From a virus: DNA of 64,000 nt. Positions 6,930 to 15,100 of the stretch are shown here, in pieces. Position 1 is the stretch's first letter. The number at the start of each line of letters is the position of its first letter. A program made the position numbers and the translations under genes. The notes under the pieces were generated by a model, which worked only from the letters and a program-made list of their open reading frames with translations, was not told the DNA's origin and did not search any database. The stretch covers positions 1 to 64,000 of the IMG/VR virus record IMGVR_UViG_3300036985_005814; one strand, written 5' to 3'.

Positions 6930-9725
6930 ATGAAAAATCTAACGTCCGTGAAGAAAACTCAACTTGGATACCCCGTTCTGTCAGACGACCTACATGACAA
7001 AATCTTTGGCACCGAGAAGCCACAGAAAATGTCTCGTCTGTCCATTCAGAAAGCAGAAAACCTGCTGAAAGAGTTTGATATTCCTGTCCCTGTAGATCAC
7101 CCTGCAGGTCTGTATGATGGCCCTCTGCCGCTTCCAGACTTGAAGGGTGATTTTTTGCGCGATCATTTCGAAAAGATCGCTGGCGAGCAAGTTGGCCGCT
7201 ACAAGAAGCTCGGTGATCAATTCTCTCGCTGCAAACTTCCCCCCCTCCCTCCACCGGACCAGTTCGTATTTGAGCCAGGCTGGGTTCGTTACGAGTGGGT
7301 GGAGAATGAGGATGCGGGTGGGTGGTATATTGAACATGTGGATTTTCCCGAGGAGGAAGCATTCACGTTTGATACCGAGACCTATGTGCACGGTGGTGCG
7401 TTCCCGATCATTGGCACCGCTCTCAGTGAGAAAGCGGCGTATGTGTGGATGGCTGCTGAACTAATTGATCCGACTATTCCGGAAAGTCAGTGGGACCAGC
7501 ACGAGCTAATTCCGATTGGAACCAACCGCTTCATTCCCGGTCACAACATTAGCTATGACCGTGTTCGCGCCCGCGAAGGTTACAACCTCGACCAAACCAC
7601 CCCGGAAAACTTCTACTTCGATACTCTGTCCGCTCACATCGGTGTGTCTGGCTTGGCCAGTGGTCAACGCTGGCTGTACGTTCTTGCAGGCAAAGACCCT
7701 GAGAGTCTGACTCCGGACGAGAAGCGGAAATTGCGATATGCGCCCAAGTGGCTTGACAAGGGTGCCACGAATAGCCTTGTGCAGTGTTACAACTTCCACG
7801 TTGCAGCCGTCCGAAAGTATTTCGGAGAAGATGTCAAAGAGCTGGGCGACGTAGATAAAAAGGTTCGTGACATCTTCGTGGATGCTACGCACCTTTCTCA
7901 GATTCGCCAGGTTCTGACTGACGCTCTCGACTACGCTCTGAAAGACGCTTACTACACCGCCGAATTGTTCCAGGCGCTGTGGCCAAAATATCTTGATAGC
8001 ACACCTTCGATGGTGGCCCTCTGCGGTCACTACCATCTGAATGGGTCGATCATTCCTCTTGTGGATAACTGGTCCGAGTGGATTGAAGATGTAGAGAGCG
8101 TCTATAAGGAATACAACGACGAGATGACGCAGATCTGTAAGGATCTGGTGTGGAAAACTTATGAAGACTGGCGCGTCTTGTACCTTAACGATCCTGCCAA
8201 AGCCCAGCAATGGGTTCGGAGAGATCCGTGGGTTTCTCAACTTGACTGGGAGATTAAGTCTACGAAAGGTAAATACGCGCACATCCCAAACTGGGTGCGT
8301 CCGTTCATCAAAGATGAGAATCAGCACATCGGTGTGAAGTCGAACCTGGCTCACCTGATGCTGAAACTCAAGTACGAAAACAGCCCGATGATCTTCACCA
8401 AGAATGATGGCTGGTGTTATCATGACGAGGACGGTAACCTGACGAAGATCCCCCACCCGAAAGGCAATGGAGACAATGTTGGCGGTGTGTTGAGCAAAGA
8501 TTTCGTGGAAGATATGGCGGTCGGGCGCCTCAGCAGCGACCTTCCCGAAGCAAAACGTGCGCTCGAGATTGCCAACTCTGTGTCCTACTGGACGTCCGTG
8601 CGCAAGCGTGTGATGGATCGCATCTTCCTGCGTGCAAACAACCCTTACGGCGAAGACTCCCTGGTAACTCTGCCCGAGATCCTCTGCCACGGCACGGTTA
8701 CTCGCAGAACCGTAGAATCGCTGATGGTTACGATGTGTTCTACCAAGAACTGGCGCATCGGCACAGAGCTGAAAACCCGAGTCAAAGCTCCCGATGGCTG
8801 GAAGATTGTGGGTGCTGACTTTGACGGTCAGGAAATGCAAATCGCTTCAATCTACAGCGACAAGTGGGAAGGTGGCCACATTGGTTGCTCACCTTTCGGT
8901 TACAACGTTCTGAGTGGCTCGAAAGAGGCAGGCACGGACCCACACAGCGCCCTCGCCAAGCTGGCAGGGGTGGACCGGGACACCGCTAAGATCGCCGGCT
9001 TCGCTGTTCTATACGGGGCTGGTGTCCGTGCTGTGCAGACCTACATCCGCCGCAAGTATCCAGAAAAGTCCCCCACAGAAGTGAAAAACTTCGCCTACCG
9101 TATTCTGGAAGGCAAGAAGGGTAAGCAGCGGTCCGGCCTTTACGAAGGAGGTTCTGACTCCGGTTGCTTCAACTATATGGAAGAGATCGCAATGCGAACT
9201 CGCGTGCCTCAACTCCCGTGCCTCGGTACGAAGATCTCGACTGCGATGCGCCCCGCCGCTGTGGGTGACGACTTCAAGACTGGTCGGGTGAACTGGACGA
9301 TTCAATCGTCGGGTGCGGAGATTCTGTCAATCTTCCTCACCTCGATCCACTGGCTTACCAAAGAGTACAAGATTCCAGCCCGGTTTATACTGAGTATCCA
9401 TGACGAGATCTGGTTTATGACACCGGATCGTTACGCAGAGCAATTTGCTGTTCTGTTTCAAATCGCTCACATGTACACCTGGTCTTTGTTTCACTCGGCG
9501 GTGGGAATTCCAGAGCTGCCGCTGTCGCGGGCATACTTCTCGAGCGTAGCGATTGACAACCGCATTCGCAAGTCTCCCAAGGAAAAGACTGTGACGCCCT
9601 CTAACCCTGGCGGTGACAAAGAACCTGCGGGGGTTGAATACTCGATGAGGGAACTGTCCGAAATCGGGGCAATCGACAAACTTAACACTCGCTTCAACGC
9701 AATCAAGAAAGGCCTCATCAAATGA
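6930..9725 (+). CDS. Family A DNA polymerase of the mitochondrial gamma type
   Basis: A 931-residue replicative polymerase with proofreading and polymerase domains. Exo I is FDTETYV (about residue 147-153), Exo II is GHNISYDR (about 204-211) followed by 'FYFDTLSAHIGVSGLASGQR', which resembles the animal POLG region FLDTMSMHM...SGLSSFQR rather than E. coli Pol I. Polymerase motif A is VGADFDGQEMQIA (about 628-640), motif B lies around AKIAGFAVLYGAG (about 680-695) and motif C is SIHDE (about 822-826). The C-terminal TPSNPGG also has a counterpart in POLG. It should replicate the phage genome. Genes of this type are known from a group of marine cyanophages; here it is shorter than human POLG (about 1239), lacking the long accessory spacer. 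The next gene starts in an ATGA overlap. Confidence 0.9.
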   Translation: MKNLTSVKKTQLGYPVLSDDLHDKIFGTEKPQKMSRLSIQKAENLLKEFDIPVPVDHPAGLYDGPLPLPDLKGDFLRDHFEKIAGEQVGRYKKLGDQFSRCKLPPLPPPDQFVFEPGWVRYEWVENEDAGGWYIEHVDFPEEEAFTFDTETYVHGGAFPIIGTALSEKAAYVWMAAELIDPTIPESQWDQHELIPIGTNRFIPGHNISYDRVRAREGYNLDQTTPENFYFDTLSAHIGVSGLASGQRWLYVLAGKDPESLTPDEKRKLRYAPKWLDKGATNSLVQCYNFHVAAVRKYFGEDVKELGDVDKKVRDIFVDATHLSQIRQVLTDALDYALKDAYYTAELFQALWPKYLDSTPSMVALCGHYHLNGSIIPLVDNWSEWIEDVESVYKEYNDEMTQICKDLVWKTYEDWRVLYLNDPAKAQQWVRRDPWVSQLDWEIKSTKGKYAHIPNWVRPFIKDENQHIGVKSNLAHLMLKLKYENSPMIFTKNDGWCYHDEDGNLTKIPHPKGNGDNVGGVLSKDFVEDMAVGRLSSDLPEAKRALEIANSVSYWTSVRKRVMDRIFLRANNPYGEDSLVTLPEILCHGTVTRRTVESLMVTMCSTKNWRIGTELKTRVKAPDGWKIVGADFDGQEMQIASIYSDKWEGGHIGCSPFGYNVLSGSKEAGTDPHSALAKLAGVDRDTAKIAGFAVLYGAGVRAVQTYIRRKYPEKSPTEVKNFAYRILEGKKGKQRSGLYEGGSDSGCFNYMEEIAMRTRVPQLPCLGTKISTAMRPAAVGDDFKTGRVNWTIQSSGAEILSIFLTSIHWLTKEYKIPARFILSIHDEIWFMTPDRYAEQFAVLFQIAHMYTWSLFHSAVGIPELPLSRAYFSSVAIDNRIRKSPKEKTVTPSNPGGDKEPAGVEYSMRELSEIGAIDKLNTRFNAIKKGLIK

Positions 9726-9910
9726 AAAAAACTCGCAAATCTCGCGTCGCGTCGGCTTCACTCGAAACAATGGTTAGCATCGCTGGAGTTTACTATTTGG
9801 TTACTCCCTATGATAAAAAAGGACGAGAAATTCCCTCGTCTGTGCACTGTGCTTACAACTCGGAGTACTTTTCACCTCAGCAGGCTTTTACGATGTCTCG
9901 CGCCCTATGA
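9722..9910 (+). CDS. Small basic hypothetical protein
   Basis: A 62-residue protein with a basic N-terminus (MKKTRKSRVASASLE) and one or two short strands. It overlaps the polymerase gene by four bases at its start and the next gene by four bases at its end (both ATGA), so it is co-translated. Function unknown. Confidence 0.5.
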   Translation: MKKTRKSRVASASLETMVSIAGVYYLVTPYDKKGREIPSSVHCAYNSEYFSPQQAFTMSRAL

Positions 9911-10131
9911 CACCTTTTCCCTTACCGCTTGATCCGTTCTTTCGGAAAGAGATTGTCTTCATGTGGATCTGCGACGTTGGCGACCGGCTAAAAACAGGAG
10001 ATCTAGAGGGAGCAAAACAAAGTTGGAAAACTGCCCAAGATATATACCTTTCTTTGCCACCGGGCAACGGGTCCGAGTCGATTGAGAAGCAACTTGTGGA
10101 GGCGAGGGTAAAACTTGACAGATTCACTTAG
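9907..10131 (+). CDS. Small hypothetical protein
   Basis: A 74-residue helical protein ('FMWICDVGDRLKTGDLEGAK' then 'QSWKTAQDIYLSLP'). The pattern looks like a pair of TPR-like helices but is too short for a confident call. Its last codons contain the GGGTAAAA motif used by the next gene, so coding and regulatory information overlap. No family recognised. Confidence 0.5.
   Translation: MTPFPLPLDPFFRKEIVFMWICDVGDRLKTGDLEGAKQSWKTAQDIYLSLPPGNGSESIEKQLVEARVKLDRFT
10106..10113 (+). promoter_or_regulatory. GGGTAAAA motif inside the 3' end of a gene
   Basis: 34 bases before the tail chaperone ATG (10140). Here the motif is read in frame as part of ARVKLD in the upstream protein. Confidence 0.55.
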
Positions 10132-10139
10132 CAATTACT

Positions 10140-10469
10140 ATGCGAACCATTTCAACAGACGCTGGACAATCCACTCCAGCAGCGGAACCAAAACAAAAGA
10201 AAGTCGAAACATTCTCCACCACGATTTCCGACGGTCGTGAGATTCAAATCCGCGAGATGACTGGCCGCGACCTCCTGTATATGGAGAAAGAACTCGGCAA
10301 GGCTGGCGACGTTGAGCGGGGTATGAAAATCATTGAGCGCCTAATTGTGGGCTCTGACAAGATCTCCTACGAAGAAATCCTCGACCTTGGCGTGAAAGAT
10401 TTCAAGAAGCTGAGCGATCTTGTTGCCAAGGCGAGTGGCTCGGATGAGGAGGACGCCGACCCAAACTGA
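10140..10469 (+). CDS. Tail assembly chaperone, short form
   Basis: A 109-residue acidic, helical protein (MTGRDLLYMEKELGKAGDVE is typical of its middle) ending in an acidic tail (SDEEDADPN). Size, position upstream of the sheath, and the overlapping -1 reading frame fit the G / G-T type (or E / E') tail assembly chaperones found in lambda, Mu and P2-like phages, which assist assembly of the tail tube around the tape measure. The stop TGA (10467) directly follows the slippery heptamer CCCAAAC. No Shine-Dalgarno sequence. The chaperone role is inferred from gene architecture, not from strong sequence identity. Confidence 0.7.
   Translation: MRTISTDAGQSTPAAEPKQKKVETFSTTISDGREIQIREMTGRDLLYMEKELGKAGDVERGMKIIERLIVGSDKISYEEILDLGVKDFKKLSDLVAKASGSDEEDADPN
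10460..10466 (+). other. Programmed -1 ribosomal frameshift site (CCCAAAC)
   Basis: In the reading frame of the short chaperone the bases fall as C CCA AAC followed at once by TGA. This is the canonical X-XXY-YYZ form, and a one-base slip back gives CCC AAA and continues with CTG ATC GTT in the next frame, which is open to 10885. The -1 frame is open only from 10448, so the shift must occur in this short window, and the heptamer lies in it. Confidence 0.75.
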
Positions 10470-10885
10470 TCGTTGAAGACCTTGAGGATTTCACCTACCT
10501 TTTGAGTTTTGGCGAGAACATTTCCATTCATGTTCGAGAACTCTGCCCGAAAGATTTTTACTTCGCGCAGATTCTTCGAAATCAAGAAACCGGAATGCTC
10601 CCTCTGATTGCTCGACTCATTCAAAACCACGACGATCTAGCCTACTTCACCCTCCCTCAAACGGAGAAAATCTTTAAATGGATTGGAGAAGAGGTAATCA
10701 ACGAAAAAGTTTTGACGGTTGAAAACTGGCTCGAAGTTTCTTTCCACCTCTGCAAACAACGCTGGGACAGCACCGTAGACTGGTTAGAGAAGCAACCGAT
10801 GAGCAAAGTCCTCACAATGATCAGCATCGTTGAAGATTTTGCGGAAAAACAAGAGCAAGAGATCAAAAAGAGCGCGAAGCGGTAA
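10466..10885 (+). CDS. Tail assembly chaperone, -1 frameshift extension
   Basis: The -1 frame downstream of the heptamer encodes 139 further residues (LIVEDLEDFTYLLSFGEN onward), giving a 248-residue fusion with the short chaperone. There is no good independent start: the first candidate is a TTG at 10502 without a ribosome-binding site, and the codons between the slip site and that TTG continue a plausible helix. This matches the arrangement of lambda G-T and related chaperones, where the T part binds the tape measure. It ends in an overlap with the next gene's ATG (TAATG at 10883-10887). Expression as an independent protein cannot be excluded. Confidence 0.7.
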   Translation: MIVEDLEDFTYLLSFGENISIHVRELCPKDFYFAQILRNQETGMLPLIARLIQNHDDLAYFTLPQTEKIFKWIGEEVINEKVLTVENWLEVSFHLCKQRWDSTVDWLEKQPMSKVLTMISIVEDFAEKQEQEIKKSAKR

Positions 10886-11298
10886 TGATTACCTTTCAAG
10901 TGAAAAAAGGCGGTTTCACTCAGTTTAACTTAAACTGGTGGAAGCCCACACAGAAAGAGTGGGCTCCCGTTCTCTTGAAAGACCACGCCGTCCCTTGGCG
11001 GCAGGAATCTGACCCGACGACGGGAAGACCGTGGGTTTCCCTAACGCCAAAATACGCGATTGCGAAACTCCGCAGATACCCCGGCCAGCCTATTTTGCGG
11101 GCAACCGGGAAAATGCAAGATCAAGCCGAAATTCTACCGAAAGGGGAAGGCTTCGAGGTGAAAGCCGCTCCCTACGGAGTATATCACCAGTTCGGAACGT
11201 CACGAATGGCTGCGAGGCCATGGGTAGGAATTCCGGATAATTCCCTCAAGCAGATTGTCCCAATCGCTTGGAAAAACATTCTTACACAAAAACGTTAA
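10885..11298 (+). CDS. Mu gpG / phage virion morphogenesis (tail completion) protein
   Basis: A 137-residue protein whose C-terminal half contains YHQFGTSRMAARPWVGIPD, the signature of the phage virion morphogenesis family (P2 gpS, Mu gpG), which finishes the tail or neck before head joining. The N-terminal half is tryptophan-rich. It is coupled to the chaperone frame by a TAATG overlap, so tail genes 10140-12046 form one transcription unit. I see no anomaly in length (family members are about 130-180 residues). Confidence 0.8.
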   Translation: MITFQVKKGGFTQFNLNWWKPTQKEWAPVLLKDHAVPWRQESDPTTGRPWVSLTPKYAIAKLRRYPGQPILRATGKMQDQAEILPKGEGFEVKAAPYGVYHQFGTSRMAARPWVGIPDNSLKQIVPIAWKNILTQKR

Positions 11299-11300
11299 CC

Positions 11301-11675
11301 ATGGCCCGAAAAAGAGCTCACAACGAAGACGGCACTTTCACCGCCGACGACGCCTCAACCGTTGAAGTCAACGAAGCTTTCGAGCAGGTGGAGGAAGCCA
11401 AAGCCGAAGCGCAACCTGAACCGGCAAAGATCGAGGTTCAAACCCCGAGCGAAGAACCGGTGGCTGCTCCCCCTGCCCCTGTGAAAGAGGTGATCGAGAC
11501 CGACGTTCGCAAGAAACTGACGTCTCGCAGTCAAGAAGAAGATATCTTCACTCCTACCAGCCCCGCTGTTCTCGAAGCCGCTGCTAAAAAAGTGGCCGAA
11601 GACGAAGGTTTCGAACTTAACAGGGGTACATCAATCGGCGCTCGCCTTTTAGCTCGCTCACGTAAGATGGTCTGA
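11301..11675 (+). CDS. Low-complexity acidic protein, probable virion component
   Basis: Starts at the ATG at 11301 (MARKRAHNEDGTFTADDAS), two bases after the previous stop. An in-frame ATG at 11268 would overlap the upstream gene. Residues about 25-80 are rich in Glu, Ala and Pro and look disordered; the C-terminus has NRGTSIGARLLARSRK, a basic segment that recurs in cyanophage structural proteins as a short R-rich tail. It lies between tail-completion and LysM-like genes. Function unknown; likely virion or assembly factor. Confidence 0.6.
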   Translation: MARKRAHNEDGTFTADDASTVEVNEAFEQVEEAKAEAQPEPAKIEVQTPSEEPVAAPPAPVKEVIETDVRKKLTSRSQEEDIFTPTSPAVLEAAAKKVAEDEGFELNRGTSIGARLLARSRKMV

Positions 11676-11677
11676 AA

Positions 11678-12046
11678 ATGATCACACTTCCCTTCCAGCC
11701 TCAGTTTACTTGGAGGAAACTCGGGTACCAGTACTACACGAATTCCCTGGAATATCGCTCGGTCCTAGAGTTAAACCCCCAGTGGACAGTTACTGAGTTG
11801 CCTCCCCTGGGTGCGCAACTTCTTCTGCCCAACCCTGAGAGCCCGTCGGGAAGTTTGTCCCAAGCGACTTTCATTTCAGGCAGCGCAGAGGGGGAGCAAG
11901 CAGATGCGATCTTCCCCTTTGATACCGAAAGCGAATATATCGCCTCTTTAAACCGGTACACTCTGCAAGGAGTTGTTCTGCGTGAATCATTAAACGGTTA
12001 CAGCTCAGATAGCCTGCCTGCAATCACTGGAAACCAGCTAGGGTAA
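11678..12046 (+). CDS. LysM-like tail protein (gpX-type)
   Basis: A 122-residue protein with the LysM/gpX pattern: an N-terminal strand, 'YQYYTNSLEYRSVLELNPQW', then PPLGAQLLLP, i.e. a helix-turn region followed by a conserved small-Pro-strand LLP. P2 gpX and similar proteins sit at the tail hub or baseplate. The C-terminal part is serine-rich. Its stop codon TAA is embedded in the GGGTAAAA motif (GGG TAA at 12041-12046). Family call is moderately confident. Confidence 0.6.
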   Translation: MITLPFQPQFTWRKLGYQYYTNSLEYRSVLELNPQWTVTELPPLGAQLLLPNPESPSGSLSQATFISGSAEGEQADAIFPFDTESEYIASLNRYTLQGVVLRESLNGYSSDSLPAITGNQLG

Positions 12047-12048
12047 AA
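12041..12048 (+). promoter_or_regulatory. GGGTAAAA motif before the tail sheath gene
   Basis: 110 bases before the sheath ATG, the longest leader of all sites. The TAA serves as stop codon of the upstream gene. The leader (next entry) may carry regulation for this highly expressed product. Confidence 0.6.
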
Positions 12049-12150
12049 GTAAGCACACATTCGTGTCCCAAGGGTAGCTCTACGGAGACCACGCAGGAGT
12101 CCTCCTTGCCTGCACTACTTTCGGGAAAGAAGGAACACTTACTTGAAATC
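12047..12150 (+). other. Long 5' leader of the sheath gene
   Basis: About 100 untranslated bases with two weak hairpins: AGGA/TCCT around 12090-12110 with a small loop, and CTTT/AAAG around 12117-12130, followed by AGGAAC. No known riboswitch pattern. An in-frame ATG-like start at 12106 (TTG/CTG region) is possible but the protein it adds is not typical of sheaths. Most other late genes have leaders of 20-40 bases, so this one stands out. Confidence 0.35.
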
Positions 12151-15100
12151 ATGGCCACTTTTTCTCTAGGCGGTGGTGTAACCCCTGGCGCACCTGGTGT
12201 ATACATCAATGAGCGCGCCGGTGTTGTTGCAAACGCTGACATTGCCAATTTTAGCACTGTTTACATGCTGGTGGAAACTCCAGAAACAGTGCCCGTTACA
12301 GTATTCCCTTATAACACACCAACTCCGGTCACTTCGCTCAACGACTACTTCGCCCTTGTTGGCGGAAGCGTTCCCGAAAGTCGGATCCCCCTGCTGAGCT
12401 ACAACTGCGTCAACGAATTCTTCCAGAACGCACAGGTTGGCGACCTTCGCGTTGTTCGCGTTGGCACACCTGACCAAATCGTTGAGATTGAGATTCTTCC
12501 CAACGGTACCAAGCAGAGCAATGCTGGTCTTCCCTCGAACTTCGAGGCTGGAGACGTCGTTTACGCTCAACTCGTGATCAACGGGAATCGCCTTGTAGCA
12601 GGTGATGGGTCTACAGGTTACAACGCCGACGGAGAGTGGCTGGGTGTTCCGGTTACAATTCCCGTAGATTATATCGCCGGCGACGAAGTCAACAACCGTC
12701 GAATCTCCTCGGCTATCGCAACTGCAATTGCAGAAGCCATCGAGAGCAACCCGAGCGTTCGTAGCGCAGTCTACGTTCGTGACTTCGGTCTTGTGACAAC
12801 GATTAACCCTCTGTCCAACTCTGAAAATGCTTTCGTAAGCATTGCTGCTTCCACATTCGACGCCAACGTAAGCGTTGTTCCGCTGGTCCTGCCTGTTGGC
12901 GCCCAGTACGTAATGATGCAGAATGTTTACAACATTCAGAACATTGTTGGTCAGCAACAGAATCTGGAGAGAGTTCCTCAGGACTACATTCAGTGCATCA
13001 ACACTGCTTTCGATGGTCAGCAAGATCAGGGCTACCTGATTACTCCTACTGCATACGCTCAGTTTGATGCTGACGGCCGTGCTGCGATTGGAGCTGCTGC
13101 TGCCGAGCATTGCGCTAACAACAACTACAAGTGGATGGCACTTGCCGATCCCGGTCCTTTCCTTGTGACCGATGTCAACAAGTATAGCGTATACACTCCT
13201 CACCAACCCGCTGCTAACCTGGTTACCGGCCTCAAGTATCTGGTTGACAATGCCATGTACGAGTGGACCGGTGCCGATGTCACTTACGACAAGCTCACCT
13301 ACCAAGCTCTGATCGCTTCACCGACTGCAGAAACTGCCGTTACTCAGTCGAAGACTGCGACTCCGGTTGCTGCTGGGGAGAAAGTTGGTCTTCTGGATTC
13401 CGCCTCTTTCGAGGTTGATTCGATCGTTGGCGACACAATGGTTGTCCTCGACGTCCAGAACTACTGGCCGGTTTCCTACCAGATCCAAGAAGTTACTTTC
13501 AGTGGTGCTACGGGAGACATCCTGAGCACAATCGGGGAAGACGGAACAATCTTTGTTGTTGCTCCCCCATACGACCTGACAGCGACAGGCGATTACTCCT
13601 TCAACAACGTTTTCTTCGCTCTTGACGCTTCTAGTGCTGTTGCCGTCCTGAACGAAGTCATTGCTGCTGGTGGTTCGATCAACCTGACAACCCCAGTCAA
13701 TGCTGTGGACTTTGGCGGAAGCGTTGGAACATGTAACCTCACCTACGTTGTTCCCTTCTACAACCTGCCTCAGACAATTAACGGTCAAACTTCAAACCTT
13801 CTGCAGAACATTACTGGAGCTGCCCAGTATGTGAACACACTGCACCTTCCTGCTAGCATTCAGGAAGCCACCGCTAACTACCGTCTGAATTTCGTATCTC
13901 GTACAATCCTGGACCCCGATGCCTCGGTGGCTGGTTCCACCGGACCCTACACAGGTGCGGCTCAGATTACTTGCGTCGGCCACGGTTTAACAAACGGTCA
14001 GAAACTGTACTTCACTCAACCAGTGAAGACAAACCTTGGTGCAAACCTTTTCCGTGCAACAACCAAGATTTCCGAGGTGCTTTACTACGTTAAAGTGATT
14101 GATGCGGACACCTTCAGCCTGGCTGAAAGCCTGACTGCTTACACCAGTGGTGCCTTCGTAACAATCCCGAGCGGAACATCGTCTCTGGTGTCGAGCCCCA
14201 CGATCTTCTACACGAAAGTTCTTGGTGGTGAGGCAACTTCGGCCACCCTGGCGGAACTTTCTGTTGTTCCGTTTATTCGCGGTAGAAAGTACGGCCTGAA
14301 CAGTGGCCAGATTGCATCGGAAGCTTCTGTTGCTGATGCTGCCCCGGCACCTGCAACATCCAACCCTGCCGTTTCAATCTTCTTCAACAACAGTCTGACT
14401 GCTCTTGGAGTTGGTCTTGTTTCCCCGTTCGGTGAAAACCCCACCGCCGGTTGGCTGCCTAAGCTTACTCTCACAGCCCCTGGTTCTTCTTCTACAACTC
14501 TTGAGAACTGGTACTGTACGCCTACTGTTGATCAAAACTTCGCGTCCCAGGCTTTCCTGGTTCCTTCGGTTGAACCCATTCTTGGCGGCTCTTACAACCC
14601 CACGGGAACATCTACCAAAGGTCCAATTTCTACTCTGGGCAGTGTCACTGGCGGAACCGGGTATACTAACGGAACTTACTTAAATGTTGCCCTTACCGGT
14701 GGAACAGGCAGTGGTGCTACAGCTGATATCACCGTTGCTGCTGGTATCGTTACTGTTGTTACCCTCACGAACGGAGGTTTTGGTTACACAGCGGCGGATT
14801 CCCTGTCTGCTCCTACCTCCGTCATCGGTAGTGGAACACTATTCGCAGTTCCCGTTGGCGCCATCACGGCCGGGATTGGTATCCTATCCCTTGCAAAACC
14901 TTATGCTCAGGCCGCTGGTCTGGTTAATGGGTCCGGTAGAGTTGACTTCCAGGGTCAAATTACCAAGTTAACTGGTGTTTACTTCGACGTAATTACAGCT
15001 AGTGGTTTTGCCCCTGACGGCACTACTCCCGTGATCATTGGTGATCGGATTGCTGTTATCTACAACGGAAGCTCCTACTCCTGGGCCGTGGTTCCTGCTG

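Noticed and set aside
7506-8840. 444-codon open frame on the minus strand
   Set aside because: Antisense of the DNA polymerase gene, whose motifs are unmistakable on the + strand.
12166-13305. 379-codon minus-strand open frame
   Set aside because: Shadow of the sheath gene; no ribosome-binding site or family features.
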